Part shown: positions 12,581-26,185 of the stretch, piece after piece
Position numbering within the stretch: position 1 is the first letter of the stretch
Layout: every line of letters starts with the position of its first letter
From: Phallusia mammillata
Lineage: Eukaryota > Chordata > Ascidiacea > Phlebobranchia > Ascidiidae
Direction: 5' to 3'
DNA length: 64,000 nucleotides
NCBI GenBank assembly: GCA_003260075.1
Contig: QLIY01000350.1
Location: 86,948 to 150,947 of the forward strand
Made by a program: the position numbers and the translations under genes
Notes under the pieces: model-generated
Seen by the model: only the letters and a program-made list of their open reading frames with translations
What the model was told of the DNA's origin: nothing
The model's database searches: none

Positions 12581-15500
12581 TTAGGACATGGCGGTCAAGA
12601 ATTTTTCGTAAGAAACCTCATCTCGCATTTTTCGGTCATAAGTGCTCAGCAATTTGTAGATCTCGTCCGGATTGCGGAAGGACATGCCGTACGCAGCAAG
12701 CACCTTACGGAACGCCTCCACTGGTATTCTTCCACGCTCGCCAACGTCTTCCTTGCGGAGAGCGCGGCCGATTGATGAGAGCTCTTTGGCGCCCATTTGT
12801 GGCACGGCCGGGGGCGAAGCATATCCACTGTCTTCTGTAATAAAATTTTAGGTGTCTGTTCCAGTTTTTGATATAGTATTATGTTCACATTGCACAAGCA
12901 CTAGCATTTGCCCAAAAACGGAGCTGCTGCTAAAAAAATCGCTGAAAACGGGTTAACACAGTAATAACAAAAGCATTTGTTAAGTATTAAACGGTTTCAG
13001 CACATTAGGCAAAAATATAACAAAAGCAACGCAAAAGTGGCAAGACCTATTTTGTTAAATACTTTTTTGTTTTCCTTATTTTGCATGGCTTTGTGTTAAA
13101 CTGATTTACAAACATACATATAGAATAAAAATTGCAAATGGAAAAACATCGAACAAGTCCCAACTATAAACATACTTGAGGCAGTAGACGGCGGATGGCG
13201 TTGAATATTCTCCAGTCTTCCTCTGTACATTTCGAACGAGTTTCTCGCTTTTGTCGCCTTGTTTCCCTTGGCAACCACGTTCTTGCGATATTCTAAGAGG
13301 CAAAAACCTTTCAAGTTATTTCTTCAAACACATTTCCATATTTCCATATTTATGTATTTATTCTGTTAACAGCGACCAGAAATAAACGTAAAAACTCACA
13401 GCAAAAATAGAAGAAGTAGTCAAAGCGTTGCAAACAAAAAAGGATCAGAACCACACGTAGTTATAACTTGTAGCTGACCTCAATTATTTGAAATAAACAT
13501 CCGTAGTTTAATAACTAATGCAGGTGACTAACGCAATTTGTAAATGGGATTGCATCTAAAATGTCCTAAATTTACCAATGTAACTTAAAAAAATACTTCA
13601 AATCGTATTTTGTGTTGCTATAACTTATTTATCACCTTGCATTGGAACTGTATTAGGTGGATAAGATTTTGACACTTTTGGCTGCTTGGTGACACGCTTG
13701 AATGGCGACACTGATGGAGCGTTACGAAGGTTTATAAACTCAGGTTGTGGTGGAGTTGGATGTCGGTAGTGATGTTGTTGTGGCAGCGGGTATTTGAGTT
13801 CCTGCTTTGGCACTACAAAGTAAGGTGATTTTCATGTTAGACTGTTTCATAGACAAATACAATGCTATGTGTGCAAACGTTGGTATGCTTGAGCGCATTT
13901 GTAAAGCACACATTAGTAACCAGCTGGTGAGCGCTTGGAAAACGAAATCACAAAGCACACACAAGAAATTCCCCCACCCTCTTTCATAACACGAGTGGTT
14001 AGATTCAAGGCCTCTCGACTGGCCCCTACAACCTTTCACCCCAAGCCGTGTTATACTCACAGTGCGCCAAACTACCGCTCTAGTGATCTACCGCCACATT
14101 CGCTTCATGATAGATGATACGGTGTAGCTGTAGCGCGTTTAGTCATAATCAACCAATTGTGCCATCCAAACAATTTGCGCTCCATAACCTGGTAACATTG
14201 CGCAGGGATCTGCTAATTACTATTGCCTAATGGCAACCTGCTGTCTATCTGCCAAACAGGATACACAACCATACATGACAAATTGAGCACAAACAAATTT
14301 GACCAAGCCTGCAAGGACTGTACTTTAACGTTTCAACAGGGGTCAAAAAAGAATAAAGTATTCAAACCTCTCTCCGAGTCGGATGAGAGGAGCGGCCTTC
14401 TTGAGCTCTCCTGCGACACCTTGCGCTTGGCGTGCTTGGTGTAATATTCCATCAGTCGAAAGTAGTTGGTTTTGCCAGGGATTCGGGATTCGAGCATTTC
14501 GATTAAGTAATGAAGTTCCAGTTCGCTGACGTCCGGACGCAGACCGTGCATAATTTGAAGCATGTCTTCCTGTAAGCAAAAAGAAAAGTTTTTTTGCATG
14601 TCTTCCTGCAGGCAAAAAGAAAAAATCTAGACACATAAAGCATTGCAAGTTTGACCAGCAATGTGGCACTGGCAGTGTCACTGGACAGCATGGTTTCGGC
14701 AGCTTTAAATCAAGCCAAGTCAAACTTATTTGCATTGTCATCGTTGAACCGTTTCGTATAAAACAGCAAAGACATCGAACAAATTTGTTACATCTTACAT
14801 GGGTTATCGAGTCACGTGTCCTGTTATTTGAATGGTACTTTTAGTGTGCTGGGTTTGTTCTGCCGTAGGACCACAACCTAACGCACGAACCTGACGAGGT
14901 ACAGCCATGTGTATAAACAGACTTTAAAGATAAGTTAAGAGCCAGAATAAAGTGCTGCCCCGCGTTTTCAAAAAAGGGACATTAAATAAGCATTTATGGC
15001 ATTTTATCGCAAATGGAAGTTTCTTGTAGTCTACTCTATAAAATTTGACCCATTTTTGCTTCATAATTAAACTACATTTGTTTCTTCATCTTTACTTACA
15101 TAAGCTTGCATTGTAATCACGGGACACACTGTTTTAAAAAGGCATAGCCTATATATTCCTTTTCACAAACCTTGGGTATTCTGGATGTTCCCATCGGATC
15201 CAAGTATCGTAATTTCTTCTTCAACAAATTCCAATGACTCACAATTGGAACTCGAATCTTTTCGAGAACGCGCGTCACAATGGCGCTGTCACGTGACTGT
15301 TTGTTGAATTTACCTACGTCACATATTAACTAAGTTGCAACGTTGAACGAAAAAAACGCGTGCATAGGAAAATGTTAAACAAATCGTTTTACCAGGGTAG
15401 ATAGATCCATAGTATAGTCGCATAACGTGCTGGAAGATTGTGGGTATTGAGAGAGACTCCATTGGCCGCGTGATGGGCATACTGAGCCAAAGTGCAGAGA

Positions 15501-18500
15501 GTTCGCTTGGTGTGAGAACAAAACCACATCTGTAAAGGCAGGTTGCAACATAGTAAGACAAACGGTGTAATCATAAAGCTTTATAAGTTGTATGTATGTG
15601 ATTTTTTAATGAAGCAGTGTTGGCCGGGCGTTAGTGTCAATGGTTCATGTATAACCGACTTTGGTATTATAGGTTGTGTGATCTGACTTACACATCACTG
15701 CAAATTGGACGTCATATCGAAATTTGGTGCCATTTTGCTGTTTATAAACCATGGAAAAGGTAAGTGTCGCTGTTGCAACTTGCTAACTACTGCAAGCAAC
15801 CTTTCTCGTTCATGTTTTAAACATTATTAATAAATAAAATGGTTTTGAAAGCATTCTTTGAAAACAAAAGCCCCCGTGCTAACGTACTGGCACGACGAGC
15901 CCGACTGGTTCGGCCTATAAGGTCTCATCAATGCGCGTGGTGACGAGACTAAATTGCCTTGAATGGTTTTGTATTGATGTGGCACTGAGTTGACGCCGCT
16001 TTAAGCAGTCGCTTGGTGATTATGATTTCAACAGTTCTTCTGTGATTCAGACCCAGTTCAAAACAGCGTGTAATGTCAGCAGCTTATTTAGCATAGTGAC
16101 TAGTTAATATTTGTTACATTTTTCAATGGAAACAAACCTAAAAAGGATGTAATCAAATTTTTCCTTGTCCACGCGACAGAAATCTTCCCTTACTATCAAA
16201 TCGTATTCCTTCTTAAAGTTTTGGAATTTGTAGAGCAGGACGTCAACGAGAGTTGCTTCAAGCTGCGGAAGAGGACGGGGTTCGTGTCTGTAAAAGTATG
16301 ACTTTATTTATAGGCTTGTTGTGCAGATGAACTGCTAAAGGCCGATTCAAGTTGGTATAAAGTCTGAACTTATATATACACTAAACCTCAATTAATTCGG
16401 ACCCATTTGGACCTAAAACTTGTCCGGATTAGGCACAGATCCGGATTAACCGATGTCGATTAGTTCAAGTCTTACCACATTACAAATCATTTTTACCTCA
16501 AGTTCTGTCGGAACTAGGCGAAGATCCGGATTAACCGAATTGAAAACAAACGCGAGCAAATGTAATGTGATTTCATCCAAAACGTTAGCTGGACAGCAAC
16601 GTTGTTACCATGGCCAAAAAGTAATTTTCATTTTTCTTCATTTAAATGTAAACAAGGTATAATTTGAGAATGTTTGAACTGAACAGAATCAGACTCTCTC
16701 ACAGGGTGCATAGTCATTGACGATCACAGTTTTTAATTATTTTTAACTGATTCCGTTATTTGGAATTTTTTTTCCATTCGCAGTTTTAATTGGGAACGTT
16801 TTTTTTAATTGAACGCCATTAGTACTAAACTACACCAAAAAACAACGTTTTTCTTCTTTTTTACCAAAAACTACACACATAGAAACAACATACGCAACCT
16901 GGTAGACGAAACAATTGTACAACATTTCTTTCACATAGAAACATTATCGTATGCAGACAAAACTAATTTAAATTCGAACTTCCTAACCTGTGTGTATGGG
17001 TTGAAGCATCCACATCCATACTCTTCACGTATCTGTCTTTGTGTTCGCGAAGATGGCTCATGTCGGCTATCTCCTCAACCCACGGATCGTCAGCATCAGC
17101 TGTTGAAGGCCTAAAGATATTCAAAGTACAGGTTGCGAAAACAAATAAAAAAAAACTGTACTTCACCTATGTGTCTCCAAATTACAAAACGTGTAATGCA
17201 AGAAAAGCCTGTAGCCTTAAAATTAAGCCTGGGTGACATGTTCGGGTTTTTAGAGCTTGAAATATAGTTTACAGTGTCAATGTTGCAATATTTAGTTCAA
17301 ATTAACAAATTACTGTTAAATTTATTAATTTTAGGTTCGACGTTATGACGTTTGCTACTGTAATTTGCGATTTTTCTCCTAAGTAATATAACTTTTGGTT
17401 ATGGCCGCCACCTTCTATCAAGTTATTACTATGCACCTAAAGTTAGCATAGCCTTACCACAAAATTTCTTGAAAGTAAACTCTACAAGTAATGAATGTAA
17501 AGAATATACTAAATGTTGAAAACTGCTACATCAATTGAAGGAGTGTCAATTTTTCGTATAATATCAGTTTTTTGCAGCTTACCTTAGCATAACATCGAAC
17601 TTTGCAAGAAAATCATTGTACGGCACATATCCTTTCTGTCCTTGAGTGGCGTTGCTCGGTGGGTTCACCAGTCTGACGTAACTTGATGACGTAAACTGCT
17701 CCCAAGCGCTGTCTGTGATTTTGATCGTGTATCGAGCCTCAATAGCTGATCGAAACTCATCCTTAAAATACAAAGCTTTTCAGTATTTTTCAGCATAGTG
17801 GAAAAAGTTACGAGCAAAGTTAGATTTATCAAGGTGAAATGACGAACCAAATGTGGTCAGGCCCTTACAAAGCTGTTTTTGTTAAACTAAAAAGCCCCTC
17901 GCGTTTTACTCTCTAGTGCAGCGGCTCTAAACTGGAGTCCGTGAAGCAATTTTGCGGGAACTGCCCAGAGTTTAAAGTTATTAAACAATCCACTTCGATG
18001 TGTACTAAATATGTATAAATCATAGTAGAAATTAGGAACTGTCTCCAAAGGGATCGTTATGGAAATATAATGGAAACCTTTAAGATCCACTGCAGTAGTA
18101 CATGGTACTGGTAAATATATTGCCACAATACAATAATTTATACTATAACACGATTACATAAACACGGCATGCAATAAAGGACAAGCTAGACTAATGGACA
18201 AGAACCCACGAGATACGTCGTGATGACCTCGTTATCCTCCAGTTCTCGCTGATTTTAAAACATTCCAGTCAAACCTACCAATGTCAAAAACCCGGTTCCG
18301 TTCTGATCAAATTGGCGACAAGCAGCTAGAAAAGCCAAAAACTCTCGTTGAAAAATATCGAGAAGTTTTACTTCAAGGACCGGTGCACTAGCGCCCTCTG
18401 CTGGTGTCGGAGGCGGGTTGGTTTCATGAAATCTGACAAGAAACGTTTCGTAAAAAAGTGCAAAATAAATTTGTTCAATAGGAGTCATGCATTAAACATA

Positions 18501-21500
18501 GAAATATCAACGACATTTAAGGCCCCCCCCCCTTGGTTTCATGAAATCTGAAGAAACGTTTCGTAAAAAAGTGCAAAATAAATTTGTTCAATATGAGTCA
18601 TGTATTAAACATAGAAATATCAACGACATTTAAGCTAAAATTTGGCGGGAAATCAGCTTACACGTGGTCCTGATTCCTCATAACTTTATTCAGTAAACTT
18701 CGGTTTGAGCGACTTTGCAGGCGTCGTAAAAGTAACCGATAGTTGACGACTCCATCACTACGTCGCAGACCGTTTCTACAGAGAGTAACATACACATTTC
18801 GAAGTGCATAAAAGATACACCTTATTCTAAGCCAGAAGCCAGACATTGTCATTCAGGCTACCTAGCAAGAAAGTGTTCCAAATTGGTCGGTTTTAAAGGA
18901 ATTCCCAGAATATAGAAGACGTCTCTCAGATCTGGTTTGCTGATAAGTCCACACGCATTTGTGTCTTTCGCCTCCAACGCACGCTGAATATGCACCTGGC
19001 CTTCTTCAAGCTGTGTGAAAATACGTTTTAAAGGTAACTTTTTCCAATGCTGCTCGAGTAGTAAATAAACCCAAAATATAAAATGTTTGGTCTACCCAGA
19101 AAAAATGTAATTGTACTACATACGCCGTCTTATTTTCACAGGACCAGGACGCGCCCGAGGACGAATCCCGATCAGTTTTAATGTAGGTAGTCAATAAAAG
19201 TAAAAGAAAACACAATCATCATATACATCATGAGTTTTACCAAAACTATTATCATTTTTTTCGGGTTGTGGCCGATTTAGAGCTGCACGTAATATCACTG
19301 TAATGCTGACTTAATTTTGTATCATTTTTAATAAAAAACGCACTGCGGCCTTGAATTCCTTAAATTTTTGAACTTGCCTGCACTAAGGAGTTTTTCCCTT
19401 AATGAATTGTATTCAGTTCCATTCAAAACGTTTATATTGCCAGCTCAAACAAGACATCAAGACAAATCAACAACGTTTCACCTTTTTCGAAATATACTCC
19501 GCGACGTCTCCATCAAACAATCTCGCTGTAGCGACAACTTCCAGTGAAGTTTTCGGTCGAGCAGCCGATTCATAGCCACATGACGTCACAGATCGTTGCT
19601 CGTTCACTTGCTGAGCAGTGACACCTAACGACAAGCGAATTTCAAAGTTCAATTTGTTCAAGTGTCTCTCAATAACAGTGTTGCCAGGTTGCGCTTTTGT
19701 CGCTCAATTGGGCTACTTTTGACATCCTATTGCGGGCTGGTTTCATGGGTTGCGCTTTTTGAAATTTGACCAGGCAACACTGCTCAAGTACGTACATTAA
19801 TTCAATTTCTTACCGTTGCTTAGTGATGTTGCTGGACGTGGTCTAGGCGTCGAACTAGGGGTCAACACTTTTGTTACTGCAACACTGCGGAATGAAAAAA
19901 TGCAGTATACTAAATTACGGCCGATGAAAAATTTAACAATTTCCGCTTACATTATTGAATGCCTACTTCACTTCATAATAACGTAACGACAATGTATGCA
20001 TAGCTAAATAAAATTTACGTCTACTCGGCCTGGTAAACAAAATATATGTCGCTGTATGTTGTTGCCCACCTCTGGACCAAACGTCTCTTCAAGTTGGTTT
20101 TGGACAATGTTAAAGTAACGATGGTTAATAATCTTAAATCATTTCAACAATAAATCACCGAGGAAATGCTGTGAGTGTATTTCAGTTCTACCTTTCAGCA
20201 CGAGGAGTTTCCCGTTTTCTAGGTGAATCTCCTGATGGCGGTTTTGCCGAAGAAGGGAGCCGTTTACCCTCTGGATCAAGGCCAAGCAACTCGAAAAATT
20301 TCTTCGATCGAACAGCAAAGGGACTACCCCCGTCAAATCTGCATAAAGAGTACTTACAACTATGCACAGTACCAAAAATTAACCGCCAAAAAACGTTAAA
20401 AAATATAATAACACCAACCAAAATATATCGGGTTTCATAAAGCAACAACAACAAGTAACTTTATTTGACTCAAGAAGCAATGATTTTTTTCAATTTCAAT
20501 TTTCAATTCAAAACGTTACACGAGCAACAACGACAATACAGCTAAATTCACGGTAAGCTTGAAGCGAAGTGGTATGGTTTGGCATTAGTCATATATAATA
20601 TGTGCATGAAGCGAGAAAAAACATACTTTCTAAATATCTTTGCAACGATGTCATCCGATGATGGAATTCGTAACTTATGAAGACATTCTCTCAGTTGACC
20701 CGGAATGACGTAAGCGCCCTCACCGAAAACCATTGGTGGAAACAGAGAGTGGAAATCCAGATCACTGCAAATAAAAAGTAAGTTACAAATCTAAAACTGT
20801 TCTAAAGTTACACACAGTAATGATTACAATGCATTTCAAAATGTCTAAGTCATGAATATATTGCTGGTGCCATTTAGGTTTTTAAGCTTTTATAAGCACT
20901 GCAAAGTAATGGAAAACTTAGGAATAGCGTTTTGGGAACAATATGTGTGATTTAAAACTACAAAAAAAGTGTGAATTAGGCTATTTACCTCGTTGCAGCT
21001 TTGTTTTTTAGCAACTCCCACGATCGCGCAGCAACATTTACATGGCTCTCTGGCGCAGCACGTGGCGTTGAAAATCGTTTCACTGACGACGTTTCCTGGA
21101 ATAAACATTTAAAATTGCGCACAAAAAAACAATATATGAGATCGGTTTGAGGTTACGTGTTTCACCAATAATAAAAAACGATGAAAGTTTTACTACAAAC
21201 CCACATTTTCTGTCACTGAGTGGCGCTCGTGAGTCATCCTTTCGGGAGCTGAGTTTGGTGGTTTGAGTAAATGCGATGACGAAACCATGTTGGTATGTGA
21301 CTCCCCACCGCCACCGTGTGTCGAAGGACGGCGAAAATAGTTAACGAGGTCATCGAATACAACGTAATTCTTTTTATCGATTCCCAACCTACGTTCGTTA
21401 AACACTAATGTTATTGAAATGCAATGGTTTTAATAGTATTTAAGTTTTTAGACGTAATGTAGTTTTTAGAAACGTTACAAAAACTTTTTAATTTAACATA

Positions 21501-24151
21501 TTGCTTTGCAGCTGTTGATAGGACACACTGACTTATTAAGGGGTCTCATCAATGCAGCTGGTGATAAGACGTAGGTCGTATCGGCTATAGCTGTTTTTTG
21601 CATTTGGTTCAAACCTTAACAAGCACTACCAATTGGGCATTAAAATGAACTAAATATTACTCAAACACCCAGCGAAAAATGTTTTTGTGTATTTAACTTG
21701 GTGAAAAGCGTATCTGATTTATTTTTCAGGTATGCAGGCAAAATGGACAGTAATCAAAGATGCTTATTATACTGTGGTCTTCTATTTTTATTTCATTTAA
21801 AATCACAAAGCTAACACACAACTTGATGTTGTACCTGCGCATGAGATGAGAGATTTGCCGTGGCGAAAGATAACCGCATAATTGCCACAAAATGCGTGAG
21901 AATGCTTCCTTCGACACTTTGCCTTCTCCATTAGGGTCGTTGCACTTAAATATGTTTCTTACAGCGTGAAGATTTGAAGATCTAAGCTTGTCTTCTAAGA
22001 TGATCAGGATCTGAAAACATATAAAGAGTTTGTTAAAAATAAATAGGGTCAATTTAGTTCAATGTGTTGCCCCCAACGAGCCTTTGTGAATATCATTTAT
22101 CAGTATAACTCAGATACGAGTTTTCTTTACGAAATAGGGAAGGACTGACACTATAACGCGTTTGTTTTATAAAGCGGTTAATAACGATATTGCGCTATTT
22201 GATGGACCTATTATTTATGTAGACAAATATTTCATAAAACAAAGAATGTTCCGTATGTTAAGATTTATTGCAAATTATAAGAAACCTTTATAACAGGGGC
22301 GGGCAACATACGGCCCGCGACGGGATTGTGAGCGGCCCGCAGACAGTTTCTGGTCTTACATGATATAACGTGGCCCGCGGCCACAGTCTGCCGAATCCCC
22401 CACTACTTGCTTACTACGTCAAATTATAGTTGTAACAAGGGATTCGAACCGCTTGTGATATGGGTTCGGGTTCGGTTCGGATTTACTTCGTTTTGTTTTT
22501 AAGGGTTCGGGTTCGGTTCCGNTAACCAGGGATTCGAACCGCTTGTGATATGGGTTCGGGTTCGGTTCGGATTTACTTCGTTTTGTTTTTAAGGGTTCGG
22601 GTTCGGTTCCGGTTTTAAAAAATGTATATTTTCGGGTTCGGGTTTTGTTCCGGTTTGGACAAATTATCCGGTCCGAACCGGTTTGCGGTTTTTAAACCGG
22701 TTCAAATTTTTATTCGTTTTAATTTAATTNNNNNNNNNNNNNNNNNNNNNNNNNNNNNNNNNNNNNNNNNNNNNNNNNNNNGTTTTCTTTCTTTCCACAC
22801 GTGTAGCCTAGTTAGTGTTTCAGCAGTATCTAAGTCTGTGGTGTATGCATTAAATTTGCTGTGGTGAATAATTTTATGTTATATCAGTTAGATTGTTTGG
22901 ACTGTATTGTAATTGCGACGTTCTTGATTGTATTTAGTTTAGGTGGTCAAAAATCCGTTTTAAATCACTGGATAAATACGCGATTAATGTATCGATTCAC
23001 GAATCCGGCCCGCCAAGTACTTCATTTTCCCATATCAGGCCCGCCGACTGGAGAAGTTGCCCGCCCCTGCTTTATAAGATGAAAAGCAGGCGTTTACCGT
23101 ATTCGTAGTTTTAATATACAGTGTTATCTAATAAAAGCCATTGAACCGTATGGATAGTACAGTGCATATAGCAGACCATTACCACTTGTGAGTTCTTGGT
23201 CTATGGAAAAATTCAATGACGGTGTACGGTGATCAAAAAAGGCGTCAGACATCACCAGGTACCAGTGTAGTATTGTTTTAGTGCGCAACTATTAAACAAG
23301 CCTCCATTGTTCAGCTTCAATAACATGAAATCTAGAAGTCAGCCCATTGTTACGACGCTTTGTTGACAGAAAACACTTTAAATCTCCTGATTGTCAATAC
23401 TTCTTCCGTGTCGCTTCATTGTTTTGAACAATGATTCTTTCCCCGTATTACAGCAGGTGACATAGCTTTAACAAGCGTGTATTTATTTGTGGATGACAGG
23501 CGGTGAAATTGGCGTTACTTGTTGCTCTAACAACAAGTAAATGTTGGGTACAGAGTAATATCAATTAAATAGCTCACAATAGTTAATTATCGCTTTACAG
23601 ACTAAATGTAATTGCATTTCATTTTGGTTACACAGTTAAGTCAAAAACGTGCGAATAATTATGACCTTGAGTACCAATTCAAGGTCATGTGAGGTGTTAT
23701 GTTTACCTTCCAAATAAACATCTCAACAGTTTAAACGTGCCAACAAAGGTAATCTTATGTTAGTCCTAACGTGTCGATTGCGAGCAAACACACCGACTAA
23801 AGCCAACAGAACAAACCATGTTACCTCATCTGTACCCATGCGTCGTCCCGACTGTGAAGACGGACAGTTAAAGGACCTCTCGCTAGTGTTTGAGCCAGCA
23901 ACGCTTTTCGATCTTAGTTTTTCCAGTGGTTGGCTCATTGGCAACGGGGTTGGGTCTGTTAAAGACCAATCAACAGATTGAGCTCCATTGCGTGATTGCC
24001 TGAAACACAAAAGTACATTATTCGCATTGAGATGTATTCAACTTTATAACCAACATGCTTCTTACCCGCTTATGGAAAGAGACTCTCTACTGCCGAGACG
24101 TGACAGCGGATGCGAGATGGAAGGAAATTTCTGGGCCATGTCGGGTGCCAT
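12581..24151 (-). CDS. EFCAB6: EFCAB6-like EF-hand protein, 21 exons, 1041 aa
   Basis: Exons (minus): 24151-24066, 23999-23825, 22010-21835, 21388-21205, 21095-20989, 20764-20627, 20338-20192, 19884-19814, 19624-19482, 19010-18862, 18775-18662, 18432-18279, 17761-17583, 17110-16988, 16287-16138, 15529-15393, 15313-15171, 14569-14368, 13812-13636, 13292-13176, 12834-12581. All junctions keep phase and total 3126 nt, ending in a stop. The protein is a string of divergent EF-hand units: a canonical loop at 539-550 (DQNGTGFLTLDE), others near 425-436 and 783-794, and degenerate ones near 112-123 and 987-998, with Pro/Ser-rich linkers. The C-terminal unit (RIPVEAFRKVL... VSYEKFLTAM) resembles the last EF-hand of EFCAB6 (DJ-1-binding protein; ciliary/sperm doublet). 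Human EFCAB6 is about 1500 aa, so this is shorter; another multi-EF-hand ciliary protein is possible. The donor of exon 4 (GTGGGT) was chosen to keep frame. Confidence 0.68.
16379..16540. mobile_element. Pogo/Tigger-like MITE in an EF-hand gene intron
   Basis: Ends resemble the CTCAATTAATTCGG / CCGGATTAACCG palindrome family seen intact at 45197-45389. The interior shares the segment with GTCGATTAGTTCAAG and the CTTACCACATTACAAAT stretch. It lies in the intron between exons 14 and 15. Exact ends and the TA duplication are not clear. Confidence 0.6.
17919..18092. mobile_element. Possible 174-bp hAT-type MITE
   Basis: The left end CAGCGGCTCTAAACTGG and right end CCTTTAAGATCCACTG are roughly inverted and hAT-like, with mismatches. 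The flanking octamers CTCTAGTG and CAGTAGTA match only partly. It sits in the intron between exons 12 and 13 of the EF-hand gene. Confidence 0.45.
18419..18640. repeat. Direct duplication around C10 at an EF-hand gene splice site
   Basis: Sequence including the acceptor of exon 12 (exon starts at 18432) is repeated after ten C at 18523-18532. The right copy holds only the first bases of the exon. The left copy is joined to the complete exon and is the one used in the gene model. Confidence 0.75.
19676..19782. mobile_element. 107-bp hAT-type MITE
   Basis: Ends CAGTGTTGCCAGG and CCAGGCAACACTG are inverted with one mismatch. Flanks CTCAATAA and CTCAAGTA agree at 6 of 8 positions, as for a hAT target duplication. 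It lies just upstream of exon 9 of the EF-hand gene. Confidence 0.7.
22437..22612. repeat. 85-bp direct duplication around a single N
   Basis: The left end of the GGGATTCGAACC element is present twice, separated by a single N at 22522. This looks like a merge of overlapping sequence ends. Confidence 0.8.
22730..22781. other. Assembly gap (52 N)
   Basis: Explicit unresolved bases inside the hAT element in the EF-hand gene intron. No exon appears to be lost here, because the exons on both sides join in phase. Confidence 0.99.
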
Positions 24152-25166
24152 GACAACGCATGAACTCGAGCTATAGGATCAACAAATAACACCCTAACTT
24201 AAAAACACGATAAATCGATAATAATACCACTAAGCCTTCAAAAGCAGGAATAATGTTATAATCTTAAATGAAATAGCTTTGCTGCACATTTGTCTTTCTG
24301 GAAAAAAAAACATATGTTACAATGAAAACATAACTAAAATACAGTCGAAGAAACGTATAATACACAAAAGATTGGAGATATTCTTCAAGCATTTATATCG
24401 ACTTTAAGCAGACTAAGGAGGATTTAGATTGCTTTGCAGACAAGCTCAGTGCCCATTGTGTTAATTCCCACTTCGCCTTTTGAGTTGCCCTTCAACCTGA
24501 CCGCTGACAGGAGCGTACAGCTCGCAACAAGTTCTTATCACAGGCTTATCCAACACTTTTCTCTGTGCGCACACATGCCCAAGTGGCCTAATGTATTTCA
24601 ACAATATATGTCACTTTCGTAAATGTCATTGGTACCACATCTAGTTTCCCATGAAATTTTCTAAGCTGGTTACAGATTTATGCACGAATATTCGACAAGC
24701 GGCATTTTAAAAAATCAATAAGAGTTGTCATGTTATCATTTATAAATCCCTAAACTAGTCTGATGTGCTTTTCTACCAACAAATCATAATATTTCTGTGT
24801 ACAAGCTTAAATACATACACAAACACACTGTATAGAAGTAGTTTTTAATTGAAAATGTTGACTTGTACTCTCCTCTAGTATTTGGCCTCACCAGCCTACA
24901 ATCCCAACAATCTGAGCAGAGCCAAGACAGACGCCTCTCATTAAAGGTCATTAAGCTAGTAGCAAGTTACACAGCTTAGCTGAAACAATAGCAACTCGGT
25001 GCCCGGGACGACACTGAATGAGTTCCACAATTCAATTCATCCATTGTTACGCGATTGTCAAGAGGCGCAAGAGAGGCTCCCCAGCCTGTTTTCAATGCGC
25101 GACATAACTTCGCAAATTAAAGGGATTGCACCTCACTCTACGCCTACAGCGCATGTTTTTGGTACA

Positions 25167-25570
25167 AGCTTTTGAATGAGTTGTACATTAATATGACCTA
25201 CATTACTGGACAGAATTGTACTGGAACGCTGTTTTTTACCGATTTGATTAAAGAAATATACACGCACTTTTGCGTAATGGTTCAAGTTGGTGGTCTTTGG
25301 CAAAAACATTAGCAGTACTGCAAACGGGTATTTTAGTTTTGCTTGTCGTTCCACCGTAACCCCCCCCCCAGCTTTTGAATGAGTTGTACATTAATATGAC
25401 CTACATTACTGGACAGAGTTGTACTGGAACGCTGTTTTTTTACCGATTTGATTAAAGAAATATACACGGACTTTTGCGTAATGGTTCAAGTTGGTGGTCT
25501 TTGGCAAACACATTAGTAGTACTGCAAACGAGTATTTTAGTTTTGCTTGTCGTCCCACCGTAAACAATTT
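25167..25570. repeat. ~200-bp direct duplication around C10
   Basis: Sequence from AGCTTTTGAATGAG at 25167 to CCACCGTAA is repeated from 25370 after ten C (25360-25369), with a few substitutions. This is consistent with two haplotypes or contig ends placed side by side. The open frames in each copy are probably chance. Confidence 0.8.
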
Positions 25571-25896
25571 AAGTACACAATTTACACAAACATTCATAGC
25601 TCACTTCTACCAGTCTAAAGGTTCTGCTGTCTATAAATCTTGACCAAACTGTTTTCCATTGCTACAGACCTGTCAAAAACAAGGTCTTCAGCAATTGGGA
25701 CTATCGGATTGGCCAACTCATTAGGTACTAGCCGTTTGGTCACGCGCATTCTTTAGCTGGAGAAGTTGCTACACTTGATTGAGCCTTCTGTAAATCTGCA
25801 TCACTTGTCCAAATTTCAACGAGATTTGCCAAACCCTTGACACAGCTTCTGTATGTACACAGATGGCGAGCAGCGTGCGCCCAGCATTCACAACGA

Positions 25897-26042
25897 TTCA
25901 GCACAACGCTAAAATTGCCGATTTACCCCGGAAATCTGATTGGTGTAAAAATAACATTTGAGGTGCCCCCCCCCCTTCAGCACAACGCTAAAATTGCCGA
26001 TTTACCCCGGAAATCTGATTGGTCTAAAAATAACATTTGAGG
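25897..26042. repeat. Direct duplication around C10
   Basis: TTCAGCACAACGCTAAAATT to GAGGTG is present at 25897 and again at 25976, separated by ten C (25966-25975). Confidence 0.8.
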
Positions 26043-26043
26043 T

Positions 26044-26185
26044 GATTAAAACCACATAACGATTCAAAATACCACATTCGCACATGCACGCCCCCCCCCC
26101 GAATAAATTCGGCAAACCGAATATTCGGTACATCTCTAATTAAAACCACATAACGATTCAAAATACCACATTCGCACATGCGGGA
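26044..26185. repeat. Direct duplication with C10 spacer
   Basis: The segment ATTAAAACCACATAACGATT to CGCACATGC occurs at 26045 and 26139. Ten C (26091-26100) and about 38 bp of other sequence lie between the copies, so unlike the other cases the C run does not directly abut the second copy. Confidence 0.7.

Larger units (their letters stand above)
22294..23069. mobile_element. hAT-type element with exact TIRs and TSD; contains a nested element and gap
   Basis: The ends CAGGGGCGGGCAAC and GTTGCCCGCCCCTG are perfect inverted repeats over 14 bp. The insertion is flanked by an exact 8-bp duplication, CTTTATAA (22286-22293 and 23070-23077). No transposase is seen. Inside is a truncated copy of a second hAT family, GATTCGAACCGCTTGTGAT followed by GGGTTCGG repeats, which is intact at 36752-37270. 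That copy is interrupted by an N at 22522 with local duplication and by a 52-N gap. The whole lies in the EF-hand gene intron between exons 2 and 3. Confidence 0.88.

Noticed and set aside
12646-12897. Minus-strand frame overlapping the last EF-hand exon
   Set aside because: Shadow frame; the in-phase reading of the exon ends with the EF-hand unit and a stop.
25133-25597. Two similar open frames on the minus strand (TNLNHYAKVRVYFFNQIGK)
   Set aside because: Similarity comes from the duplicated flank around a C10 run, not from a gene family.
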